From: an uncultured Erysipelotrichaceae bacterium
GTDB taxonomy: Bacteria > Bacillota_I > Bacilli_A > RFN20 > CAG-826
Assembly: GCA_902800255.1 (NCBI GenBank)
Contig: CADCDV010000036.1
Span: 8,394-15,948 of the forward strand
Length of the DNA stretch: 7,555 bases
Direction: 5' to 3'
Part shown: positions 1-5,712 of the stretch, in pieces
How the letters are laid out: each line of letters begins with the position of its first letter
How positions within the stretch are numbered: position 1 is the stretch's first letter
Translations under genes and position numbers: made by a program
The notes under the pieces: generated by a model
Told to the model about the DNA's origin: nothing
What the model saw: only the letters and a program-made list of their open reading frames with translations
Databases searched by the model: none

Positions 1-749
1 TCCTCTATTTCGTCCTCAATGTCCCTCTCCTCTTCATTGCCTGGTTTGGCATTGGAAAGAGATTCTCGATCATGACTCTTGTCAACGTCGTTGAGACTTC
101 TATCTTCATCAGATTATTCACCGTCACGAACATCCCATTCCTTAAACTCATCGCTGACTTCACCGTCCAGAACGGAGGCATGCTTTCTAGAGCCTTGTTC
201 GGTGGCGTCTGCACAGGCTTATCATCCGCGCTCGCATACAAAGGCGACTTCTCCGCTGGTGGAGTCGACATCATCGCTTACTACATTGGCCTTAAGAAAA
301 AGACCCTCGTCGGAAGCTATGCCGTCATCCTCAATGGCGCGACCCTCCTCGTCTTCATCCTTCTCTCGATCACCAAAGAGGGCTGGGGTGATGCCGATAT
401 GGCTGCGAGATACGTCGTCGGTGCCTTCTACACCGCGATCTACCTCTTCGTCACCAAGCTTGTCGTCGATGCGATCAATACGAGGAACAAGAAAGTCAAA
501 GTCGAGGTTGTCTCCTCTAAAGAGGCCCTTGGCGATGTCCTTGTTGAGAGCTTCCCTCACGCTGCTACAAAGCTCAAAGGCAAAGGCGTCTATAGCGGCA
601 AAGAGAAATTCATCTTCATCATGGTTATCTCCTCAGATGAGCTTAACGCTGTCATGAGGCTAATCCAGAGAGAAGACAATGACAGCTTCGTTGAGGTAAT
701 GCCTCTCATCAGCGTAGCTGGACGATTCTTCACCAAACCAATCAAATAA
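1..749 (+). CDS. YitT-family membrane protein with C-terminal DUF2179 (5' end outside window)
   Basis: The frame is open from nt 3, and the residues before the first internal ATG (nt 72) already look like the family (NVPLLFIAWFGIGKRF). The true start therefore lies upstream and ATG 72 is internal. About 248 residues are visible. Several hydrophobic segments are present, including residues 1-16 and stretches around nt 177-240, 300-365 and 405-470. The family-like signature FSAGGVDIIAYYIGLKKK lies near nt 250-303. The last ~85 residues form a soluble alpha/beta region matching DUF2179 (GKGVYSGKEKFIFIMV, then a conserved-looking RxFF near the end). YitT-type proteins of Bacillota are multipass membrane proteins, usually about 280-290 residues, whose substrate is not established; the DUF2179 domain is a presumed cytoplasmic regulatory module. 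The gene ends at TAA 747-749, directly against a terminator. It is intact apart from the window edge. Family assignment is firm; function is unknown. Confidence 0.92.
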   Translation, partial: LYFVLNVPLLFIAWFGIGKRFSIMTLVNVVETSIFIRLFTVTNIPFLKLIADFTVQNGGMLSRALFGGVCTGLSSALAYKGDFSAGGVDIIAYYIGLKKKTLVGSYAVILNGATLLVFILLSITKEGWGDADMAARYVVGAFYTAIYLFVTKLVVDAINTRNKKVKVEVVSSKEALGDVLVESFPHAATKLKGKGVYSGKEKFIFIMVISSDELNAVMRLIQREDNDSFVEVMPLISVAGRFFTKPIK

Positions 750-782
750 AAAAGGAGCTGTTTGACCAGCTCCTATTTTTTT
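748..782. terminator. Bidirectional intrinsic terminator between convergent genes
   Basis: An 8-bp stem, AGGAGCTG (753-760) with CAGCTCCT (767-774), encloses a 6-nt loop. On the + strand it is followed by A and seven T (775-782). On the opposite side six A (748-753) supply the U-tract for - strand transcription. It can end both the YitT-family gene and the convergent gene at 797-1330. The A-run overlaps the TAA stop of the + gene. Confidence 0.9.
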
Positions 783-796
783 AAGCAGGGAAGTTA

Positions 797-1330
797 TTAC
801 TTCTTCTTTTTGCCACCGAGGAAATCGATAGCGGCTGGAAGAGCGGCAAGAACGCCAGCAGCGATGTAGAGGATAGCAACGATGATCCAGGTTGCGTTGA
901 GACCGTAGTCACTAAAGGCGTTGGAAGCTTCGGAAGCGCCATTGAGCGTGAAGGTGCATGGCTGGGAGATAAAGACGAAGATGCCAGCGATGACTAAGGA
1001 GCAAAGGGCGATGATGTTGAGAAGTCCAGCGAACTTGTTGAGCTTAAGAAGTGGGAGGATGACGCCAAGGAGAAGGGCGATAACGCCGACCATGGCAAGG
1101 ATCCAAGCAAGGGTCGCGGACCAGACAGCGTTGATGTGTCCAGCATTGATGGTGATGATCGAGATGCTACCTTTGACTTCCTCGCCGAAGATGGCTTGGG
1201 TACCAGTGAGGTACTGAGGATCGCCATTCTTTGGGAAGTAAGCGAATGCAGGGGTCGCCATCATCAAAATGAAACCGACCACAGCGATGGCAGCAGCTAA
1301 GAAGCCGGAGTATTTAAGGAATGTTTTCAT
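797..1330 (-). CDS. Small membrane protein with four hydrophobic segments, unknown function
   Basis: A 177-residue protein I do not recognise. Hydrophobic segments lie at about residues 9-30, 69-95, 100-122 and 147-170, with extracytoplasmic-type loops at 31-68 and 123-146 and a basic tail (GGKKKK). The first segment ends in PAFA before YFPKNGD, so it could be a cleaved signal peptide (leaving three helices) or a first membrane helix. Two Cys are present (110, 125). I chose ATG 1330 over the in-frame GTG at 1345: a purine-rich Shine-Dalgarno (GGTGG, complement of about 1342-1346) lies roughly 11 nt before the ATG, and the GTG sits inside it. The gene ends in tandem TAA TAA (799-794) before the shared terminator. 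It is divergent from the copper operon. The four-helix, large-first-loop layout is superficially claudin/tetraspan-like, but I claim no homology. Confidence 0.78.
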   Translation of the reverse strand: MKTFLKYSGFLAAAIAVVGFILMMATPAFAYFPKNGDPQYLTGTQAIFGEEVKGSISIITINAGHINAVWSATLAWILAMVGVIALLLGVILPLLKLNKFAGLLNIIALCSLVIAGIFVFISQPCTFTLNGASEASNAFSDYGLNATWIIVAILYIAAGVLAALPAAIDFLGGKKKK

Positions 1331-1356
1331 TTGTAAACAATCCACCTTTCGAAAAC

Positions 1357-1386
1357 ATTATAGCTTTAAAAAAAGTTCACTCACAA
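1357..1386 (-). promoter_or_regulatory. Predicted sigma-70/SigA promoter of the 797-1330 membrane protein gene
   Basis: On the - strand a perfect TATAAT (complement of 1357-1362) is preceded, across an 18-bp spacer, by TTGTGA (complement of 1381-1386; 4 of 6 matches to TTGACA). Transcription would start near 1350, giving a leader of about 20 nt that contains the Shine-Dalgarno. The promoter lies over 60 bp from the CsoR operator, so joint regulation is not implied. Confidence 0.65.
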
Positions 1387-1444
1387 CGAACAAGAAAATA
1401 TTTTTTTCTTTATCGCTTTACTGGAATGGCATGAGCGGTTGTTC

Positions 1445-1450
1445 TACAAT
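1445..1450 (+). promoter_or_regulatory. Predicted -10 element of the cop operon promoter
   Basis: TACAAT at 1445-1450 is a 5 of 6 match to TATAAT, ending one base into the CsoR palindrome. The best -35 at 17-bp spacing is a weak TGGAAT (1422-1427). Transcription would start around 1456-1458, in the centre of the operator, so the repressor would sit on the start site. The leader would be only about 10-12 nt. Confidence 0.55.
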
Positions 1451-1465
1451 ACCCCCTGGGGGTAT
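1449..1465 (+). promoter_or_regulatory. CsoR operator of the cop operon
   Basis: The 17-bp sequence ATACCCCCTGGGGGTAT is a perfect palindrome around T1457. It contains TACCC, 5 nt, GGGTA (1450-1464), which is the 5-5-5 geometry known for Cu(I)-sensing CsoR-type repressors. It overlaps the predicted -10 box and start site and ends two bases before the copA ATG. A csoR gene lies at the end of the same operon, so autoregulated repression relieved by Cu(I) is the natural reading. The G-run also occupies the ribosome-binding position for copA. Confidence 0.88.
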
Positions 1466-1467
1466 CT

Positions 1468-1914
1468 ATGAAGAAGAAATACAACGTAACCGAAATGATG
1501 TGTGCCTCTTGCCAGGCTAACGTCGATCATGCAGTTAAGAAAATCGATGGCGTCACTAGCGTCAACGTCTCTTTGCTCGCCAATAACATGGTCGTCGATT
1601 TTGACGAGAGCAAAGTTAGCGATGAGAACATCATCAACGCGGTCGAAAACGTCGGTTACGGCGCCTCTCCTTTCGTTAATGAATCCCTCAAGAAAATCCA
1701 AGAGAAAAAGAGAAAGGAACTACGTGCGCGTCTCACGCGCCTAATCTTCTCTCTTTGCCTTCTCGCTCTTCTTATGGTCGTCTCCATGGGAGGCATGATG
1801 CTTCATGAATACGGGCATTGGCCAAGCATGGACGATCCTAACTTCTCCCTAATCGCTTTCTTAGAAGTAACGCTTCAGATCCTTGTTTTTCAAACTTCAT
1901 CCGAACATGAATAG
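1468..1914 (+). CDS. copA: CopA Cu(I)-exporting P1B-ATPase, N-terminal part (frameshifted)
   Basis: This frame carries the first 140 or so residues of CopA. Residues 3-67 form a heavy-metal-associated domain with the Cu(I) site MMCASC (Cys12, Cys15). A basic linker follows (72-90), then a first membrane helix at about 90-112. The second helix starts at about 126 (NFSLIAFLEV) and is cut short. From about residue 140 the frame yields a non-homologous tail (QTSSEHE) and stops at TAG 1912-1914, while CopA homology resumes in the +1 frame. There is no AGGAG before the ATG: the G-run of the CsoR operator (1458-1462), 5 nt upstream, may act as the ribosome-binding site. With the lesion repaired the protein would be about 760 residues, normal for a one-HMA CopA. 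Translated alone, this fragment would be a membrane-tethered copper-binding domain. Confidence 0.85.
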   Translation: MKKKYNVTEMMCASCQANVDHAVKKIDGVTSVNVSLLANNMVVDFDESKVSDENIINAVENVGYGASPFVNESLKKIQEKKRKELRARLTRLIFSLCLLALLMVVSMGGMMLHEYGHWPSMDDPNFSLIAFLEVTLQILVFQTSSEHE

Positions 1915-3712
1915 CCTCATCGCCTTAGGAAGCGCGATATCCGCTCTATATAGCCTGTACTCATATGTGATGCTCATCGTCGCTTGGACCAACAAAGATG
2001 TCAGTCAGGTCCATCTCCATTACATGAACCTCTATTTCGAAGCGGCGGCGATGATTCTCGTCTTCGTTTCGATTGGCAAATACTTCGAAAAAAGAGCCAC
2101 AAACAAAACCACCGAGTCCATTACCGACTTGATGGCCCTCACGCCCGATACGGCTTATGTGATTAGGAACGGTGAAGAAGTGGAAGTGCAAACCGAAAGT
2201 CTTTTAATTGACGATATTGTGGTGGTTAAACCAGGCCAATCAATCCCGACCGATGGAGTCATCCTTGATGGGTATGGCGATATCGATGAATCAACCATCA
2301 CCGGAGAATCTCTCCCAATCCACAAAAGCAAAGGCGATAAGGTCATTGGAGCGACCATCAACAAGAACGGTTCCTTCACCTTCAAAGTTACTTCAGTCGG
2401 AAAAGACACAACGATCTCCCAAATCATTGGTCTTGTTGAGAAAGCCAGCGAATCGAAAGCCCCAATGGCAAGGCTGGCGGACAAGATATCTTTGATTTTC
2501 GTCCCAACGGTCATTGGCTTATCGATTGTCACCTTCGTCGTTTGGATGATCCTCACGAATTTGAATATCGTTCCTCTTGCCGCAACAAGAACGCCTCTAT
2601 CTTTGTCCTTAAGGTTTGCGATTACTGTTCTTGTCATCTCATGTCCGTGTGCTTTAGGTTTAGCCACTCCTGTTGCCATTATGGTTGGAACAGGAAAAGG
2701 CGCGGAGAATGGCATCCTCATCAAATCCGCCGAAGCCTTTGAAGGCCTCGAGAAAGTCGACACCGTCCTCTTTGATAAAACAGGGACCCTGACGAAAGGT
2801 GAAATGAGCGTTCGTTCCATCAAGGTTTATGAAGGAGATGAAACTTCCCTTTTGAAGAAAGCCGCGGCAGTGGAAATCCATTCCGAACACCCTCTTTCTA
2901 AAGCGGTCGTAGCCGAAGCGAAAAAGCAGAACATCAAGTTCTCCGAGAGCAAAGGATTCGAATATGTTCCTGGCCTTGGAGTGGAAGGCGATGGCATCTC
3001 TATCGGCAATGCTTCCCTCATGAAAAACAATGGGGTCGATATCACGAAAGCAGAAGAGGATTTTAGAGCCTTATCTACGCAAGGATGGACGCCTCTATGC
3101 GTTGCAGAAAAAGGCTCGTTGGTTGGACTTATCGCAATAGGCGACGAAATCAAAAATAACAGCAAATCCGCAATAAAATCCCTGCAAAACCTTGGTAAAA
3201 AGGTTGCAATCGTCACCGGAGACAACAAGGTTACAGCTATGGCAATCGCCAAAGCATTAGGGGTTGATGAAGTGTATGCCGAAGTCCTTCCTGGAGACAA
3301 GGAAGAGATCGTTTCTCGTCTTCAAAAAGAAGGCCATAAAGTTGCCTTCGTCGGCGATGGGGTGAACGACGCTCCAGCCCTTACGAGAGCCGATATCGGA
3401 ATCGCTATCGGAGCGGGTTCGGACATCGCGATTGATTCCGCTGACATCATCCTCGTAAGAAGCGATCCTCTTGATGTCGTATCCGCGATTGAGCTTAGCC
3501 ATAAAGTCGTTCTCAACATCAAAGAGAATCTTGGCTGGGCGTTCTTCTATAACATCCTCCTCATCCCTCTTGCGGCAGGAGTCTTATATCCATATGTCAT
3601 CATGCAGCCGATGTATGGCTCAATCGCCATGTCGATTTCATCTGTGACTGTCGTCCTCAACGCTTTGAGGCTACGTCTATTTAAAAGAAAGGTTATTAAT
3701 AAAGGAGAATAA
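1883..3712 (+). CDS. copA: CopA Cu(I)-exporting P1B-ATPase, catalytic part (frameshifted from 1468)
   Basis: This is the main body of CopA in the second frame. Homology is visible from about nt 1871 (FRSLF, then KLHPNMNSLIALGS). Numbering from TTG 1883: actuator loop TGES 140-143; ion-entry motif CPC 254-256; phosphorylation motif DKTGT with Asp298; nucleotide-binding HP at 336-337 (SEHPLSK); TGDN about 445-448; hinge GDGVNDAP 491-498. Cu(I)-specific residues are Tyr556-Asn557 in the penultimate helix and Met583 to Ser587 in the last. The family exports Cu(I) across the cytoplasmic membrane using ATP. All catalytic residues are intact. What is missing is about 14-16 residues joining the second N-terminal helix to this part, the region that in CopA structures forms the GG kink and amphipathic platform near the copper entry site. 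TTG 1883 is only a formal start; no good ribosome-binding site precedes it. Downstream, copZ follows 2 nt after the stop. Confidence 0.93.
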   Translation: MFFKLHPNMNSLIALGSAISALYSLYSYVMLIVAWTNKDVSQVHLHYMNLYFEAAAMILVFVSIGKYFEKRATNKTTESITDLMALTPDTAYVIRNGEEVEVQTESLLIDDIVVVKPGQSIPTDGVILDGYGDIDESTITGESLPIHKSKGDKVIGATINKNGSFTFKVTSVGKDTTISQIIGLVEKASESKAPMARLADKISLIFVPTVIGLSIVTFVVWMILTNLNIVPLAATRTPLSLSLRFAITVLVISCPCALGLATPVAIMVGTGKGAENGILIKSAEAFEGLEKVDTVLFDKTGTLTKGEMSVRSIKVYEGDETSLLKKAAAVEIHSEHPLSKAVVAEAKKQNIKFSESKGFEYVPGLGVEGDGISIGNASLMKNNGVDITKAEEDFRALSTQGWTPLCVAEKGSLVGLIAIGDEIKNNSKSAIKSLQNLGKKVAIVTGDNKVTAMAIAKALGVDEVYAEVLPGDKEEIVSRLQKEGHKVAFVGDGVNDAPALTRADIGIAIGAGSDIAIDSADIILVRSDPLDVVSAIELSHKVVLNIKENLGWAFFYNILLIPLAAGVLYPYVIMQPMYGSIAMSISSVTVVLNALRLRLFKRKVINKGE

Positions 3713-3714
3713 AT

Positions 3715-3930
3715 ATGCTCAAAAAACAAATCGTCAACATCGAAGGAATGATGTGCGAAGGCTGCGCCCGCACAGTCACGAATGTCCTTTCCAAACTTCC
3801 AGGCGTCAAGAAAGTCGACGTCTCCTTCAAGAAAGGAACCGCTGTCGTTAAAGCGGAAGCCCCTCTTTCCGAAGAGGAATACCAGAAAGCCTTAGGAGAG
3901 ACACATTTCAAATTCGTGTCGGTCAAATAA
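3715..3930 (+). CDS. copZ: CopZ-type copper chaperone
   Basis: A 71-residue stand-alone heavy-metal-associated domain with the metal site GMMCEGC (Cys14, Cys17). The ferredoxin-like pattern is clear: strand KKQIVNIEG, helix ARTVTNVLSKL, PGVKKVDVSF, then KGTAVVKAE and a second helix around SEEEYQKAL. CopZ-type proteins bind Cu(I) in the cytosol and deliver it to CopA, or to CsoR-family sensors. An excellent Shine-Dalgarno, AAAGGAG (3701-3707), lies 7 nt before ATG 3715, inside the end of copA, so strong independent translation is expected even though copA is broken. Its stop overlaps the csoR start by one base (TAATG). The gene is intact and of normal length. Confidence 0.93.
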   Translation: MLKKQIVNIEGMMCEGCARTVTNVLSKLPGVKKVDVSFKKGTAVVKAEAPLSEEEYQKALGETHFKFVSVK

Positions 3931-4148
3931 TGAAAGCGGATCCAGTCAAAGTTAAAAGACAGCTCTCAATCGCCAAAGGCCAGATCGAAGGCATCCAGAA
4001 GATGGTGGATGAAGACGCGTACTGCATCGACATTTCCAATCAGCTTATGGCGGCGATCGCCGTCCTTAAGAAGGCTAACGAAATCGTCCTTCTTGGCCAC
4101 ATCAAGCACTGCGTCCATGTGCTTATTGGCGGAGAAGGAGGGATTTGA
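3930..4148 (+). CDS. csoR: CsoR-family Cu(I)-sensing repressor, C-terminally truncated
   Basis: A 72-residue DUF156/CsoR-family protein. The Cu(I) ligand set of CsoR is present: Cys32 (DAYCIDI) at the start of the second helix, His57 and Cys61 (GHIKHC, the HxxxC pair). The first helix region (KVKRQLSIAKGQIEGIQKMV) matches the family. Homology ends at about Val62; the last ten residues (HVLIGGEGGI) are unlike CsoR, and the TGA stop (4146-4148) lies inside the antisense of the tRNA-Ser gene. Bacterial CsoR proteins are usually about 85-120 residues, so the third helix of roughly 20-25 residues is gone. Translation is coupled to copZ through the TAATG overlap. It would bind the operator at 1449-1465, making the operon autoregulated. 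Whether a dimer or tetramer still forms without the last helix is uncertain. Confidence 0.87.
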   Translation: MKADPVKVKRQLSIAKGQIEGIQKMVDEDAYCIDISNQLMAAIAVLKKANEIVLLGHIKHCVHVLIGGEGGI

Positions 4149-4217
4149 ACCCTCGCTGGACTTGCGCCCACTATCAGTTTTCGAGACTAACCCCTTCAGC
4201 CGCTTGGGTACTTCTCC
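4127..4217 (-). tRNA. tRNA-Ser, anticodon CGA, 3' CCA encoded
   Basis: Reading the - strand from 4217: acceptor GGAGAAG, TA, D-stem CCC/GGG around an AAGCGGCTGAA loop, anticodon stem TTAGT/ACTGA with loop CTCGAAA (anticodon CGA at 4183-4181). A long class II variable arm follows (stem TGGGC/GTCCA, loop GCAA), then T-stem GAGGG/CCCTC with loop TTCAAAT, acceptor CTTCTCC, discriminator G and an encoded CCA (4129-4127). The total is 91 nt. The long variable arm and G73 are serine-tRNA features, and it reads UCG codons. It is antisense to the end of csoR; no poly-T terminator is obvious after its 3' end. Confidence 0.96.
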
Positions 4218-4227
4218 GGCGTGAGAA

Positions 4228-4257
4228 ATCATAAACCACAGGGTGCCTCTTTAGCAA
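4228..4257 (-). promoter_or_regulatory. Predicted promoter of tRNA-Ser
   Basis: TATGAT (complement of 4228-4233) is preceded across an 18-bp spacer by TTGCTA (complement of 4252-4257; 4 of 6 matches to TTGACA). Transcription would begin near 4221, only a few bases before the mature tRNA 5' end at 4217. Confidence 0.5.
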
Positions 4258-4305
4258 GAAAAGATGTATGCTTCATCAATTTGTTCCCTTAATGGCTTTT
4301 ATGCG

Positions 4306-4314
4306 TGTTAAAAT
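4306..4314 (+). promoter_or_regulatory. Predicted extended -10 promoter of the EAL-like gene/proS pair
   Basis: TGT followed by TAAAAT (4309-4314) is an extended -10 element; I see no convincing -35 at 16-18 bp. A start near 4321 would place the palindrome at 4321-4335 at the very 5' end of the transcript. The 127-bp gap between the tRNA 5' end and this gene holds only the two divergent promoters and this palindrome. Confidence 0.4.
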
Positions 4315-4320
4315 GCTCTC

Positions 4321-4335
4321 GTGGTCTAAGACCAC
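4321..4335 (+). promoter_or_regulatory. Perfect 15-bp palindrome just upstream of the EAL-like gene
   Basis: GTGGTCTAAGACCAC has 7-bp arms around A4328, or a 6-bp stem with a TAA loop when folded as RNA. ATTTTAG follows and the start codon is at 4345. It lies at the predicted transcription start, so it could be a repressor operator or a 5' mRNA hairpin. The T-run is too short and the stem too small for a confident terminator. No Shine-Dalgarno is visible between it and the ATG. Confidence 0.5.
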
Positions 4336-4344
4336 ATTTTAGTC

Positions 4345-5712
4345 ATGGCAGAGTTTTTTGAGAAGATTGGAAATTGGCTCTCTGGCCTAGATTGGCCATT
4401 CATTTTCAGAGTGGCTCTTTTCATCTTGGCCGTCGCAACCATGACCGTTTTCCTCATCACCTTCCTTTTGGCGAGAAAGAGAGACAACGAATATTTCAAG
4501 GCCATGACCTACGAAGCATCGAACATCCGCGTCTATAAAGTCGACAACACCCTTGATGTCGTCACCTACTTCAACCTCGGTTCCATGAGTGAGAAGCGTA
4601 CCTGCTCCATCCAGCAGTTCTATGATTCTTTCCCAGGACACGAGCCTAACCGCATCAAGGTCTGGGTCAATGACATCCTCGAAGGAAAGCAAACAACCGA
4701 TTATCTTCAGACAACCGTCTTCTTCAAGAAATCCACGAAGAAGTTCCCGGCCTTCCTTAGAGTCGCTAAAAGCGACCCTCTTAAAGGCATCGTCCATTTA
4801 GAGAGCTATATCCTTCTTGAGAAGAAGACAGGAAGATCACTCAACGGTCCTTCTCTCCTTCTTTCCTCTGAACGTGATTTCGTTGATTACCTTAAGGCTA
4901 ATGGCACAAGCAACGGTATGACCTTCTGCTTCGCCATCAGACCAAAATATTATGGTTTTGCTGAGAATAATAGAGACACAAAGCTCAACCGTTCCTTCCT
5001 CTTAAGGTATCGCTTAGCCCTTGAACCATTTGTCAAAGCGCCTGCCAAACTCCTTGGTGGGGGAGAGGCGGAATACATCATCGCCAACTACGACATGAAC
5101 GATAACACCGAGGCCATCAGCTTCGCCCTCAAGGTCGTCAATAGCGTGACTTCCTCCCTTAAAGCGAACCGCAAACCGCATGACCCTCTCTTCGAGATCA
5201 AGGTTGGCGTCGTCGCCAATAAAGACCTTCTCGGTGACGGAACCGCCATTCTCCTTGCCTCAAGAAAATGCGCGGCCAACGCCTTCGAATATCCTTCATC
5301 TGTCTACTTCTATAAGCAAGGCATCGATGACTATGCGGAGACTAGTGATTCTGGTAACTACCGCAGTGAGGTCGAGCGCATCATCTACGAAAAGAAGATC
5401 CTTTACACCTATCGACCCGTTTATTCCATCGGAAGGAAACGCGTCTATGGCTTCATCGGAAGAGCGGAGCCGACCGCTGACTGCGCCTTCTACAATATGG
5501 AAGAGCTTAAGAACTACGCTCTTAGAGCGAAAGACGAGAAGAACCTCTTCGCAGCCATCGCCAAGAACTTAGTCGGTACATACATCGCCGAAAGAGAGCT
5601 CAAGAGCCAAAAGCTCTTCTACCCAGCCCTCATGAGCGAACTCGAATCGATCCCTACCTTCTTCAAGCGTCTAAGGAACGCCAAGGTACCCTCGGTGTGG
5701 CAGAGGTCATAA
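4345..5712 (+). CDS. Membrane-anchored degenerate GGDEF/EAL-like protein, N-terminal part (frameshifted)
   Basis: This 455-residue frame holds most of a protein that would be about 584 residues once joined to 5697-6098. One membrane helix (about 19-43) is followed by a basic stop (ARKR). Residues 60-165 resemble a PAS-like sensor domain. Residues 190-325 look like a degenerate GGDEF domain, with GGGEAEYII (238-246) where GGDEF would be. From about 340 an EAL-like fold starts: YRPVYSIGRKRVYGFIGRAEP (356-376, abbreviated) aligns with the YxPI...GxEALxR region but lacks the EAL catalytic Glu. The last ten or so residues (VPSVWQRS) are frameshift product. The start is fixed by an in-frame TAA at 4327 and ATG 4345. 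Domain calls are by pattern, so the exact family is uncertain. It is likely a c-di-GMP receptor or pseudoenzyme at the membrane. Confidence 0.72.
   Translation: MAEFFEKIGNWLSGLDWPFIFRVALFILAVATMTVFLITFLLARKRDNEYFKAMTYEASNIRVYKVDNTLDVVTYFNLGSMSEKRTCSIQQFYDSFPGHEPNRIKVWVNDILEGKQTTDYLQTTVFFKKSTKKFPAFLRVAKSDPLKGIVHLESYILLEKKTGRSLNGPSLLLSSERDFVDYLKANGTSNGMTFCFAIRPKYYGFAENNRDTKLNRSFLLRYRLALEPFVKAPAKLLGGGEAEYIIANYDMNDNTEAISFALKVVNSVTSSLKANRKPHDPLFEIKVGVVANKDLLGDGTAILLASRKCAANAFEYPSSVYFYKQGIDDYAETSDSGNYRSEVERIIYEKKILYTYRPVYSIGRKRVYGFIGRAEPTADCAFYNMEELKNYALRAKDEKNLFAAIAKNLVGTYIAERELKSQKLFYPALMSELESIPTFFKRLRNAKVPSVWQRS

Noticed and set aside
79..657. 192-residue Ser-rich open frame on the + strand
   Set aside because: It is an alternative-frame shadow of the YitT-family gene, with low-complexity composition.
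1331..1345. In-frame GTG 1345 as start of the - strand membrane protein (182 residues)
   Set aside because: The GTG lies within the Shine-Dalgarno that serves ATG 1330, and the ATG start gives a normal signal-like N-terminus.
1870..1915. Programmed frameshifting in copA, as known for E. coli copA
   Set aside because: In E. coli the shift follows the first metal-binding domain and no coding sequence is missing. Here conserved membrane-domain residues are absent at the junction, so a deletion fits better.
2155..2823. 222-residue open frame on the - strand
   Set aside because: It lies wholly antisense to the conserved catalytic part of CopA and has no membrane, domain or ribosome-binding features of its own.
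4104..4124. Inverted repeat AAGCAC / GTGCTT just after the tRNA 3' end, as a tRNA terminator
   Set aside because: The stem is only 6 bp with a 9-nt loop and no T-run, and the bases encode the conserved HxxxC region of CsoR, so it is probably chance.
4009..4224. Open frame containing EKEGFEPSLDLRPL
   Set aside because: This is the well-known spurious translation of antisense tRNA-Ser sequence; it overlaps csoR and the tRNA.
3966..4232. 88-residue - strand open frame
   Set aside because: It is a read-through of the tRNA-Ser gene into antisense csoR, with no independent support.
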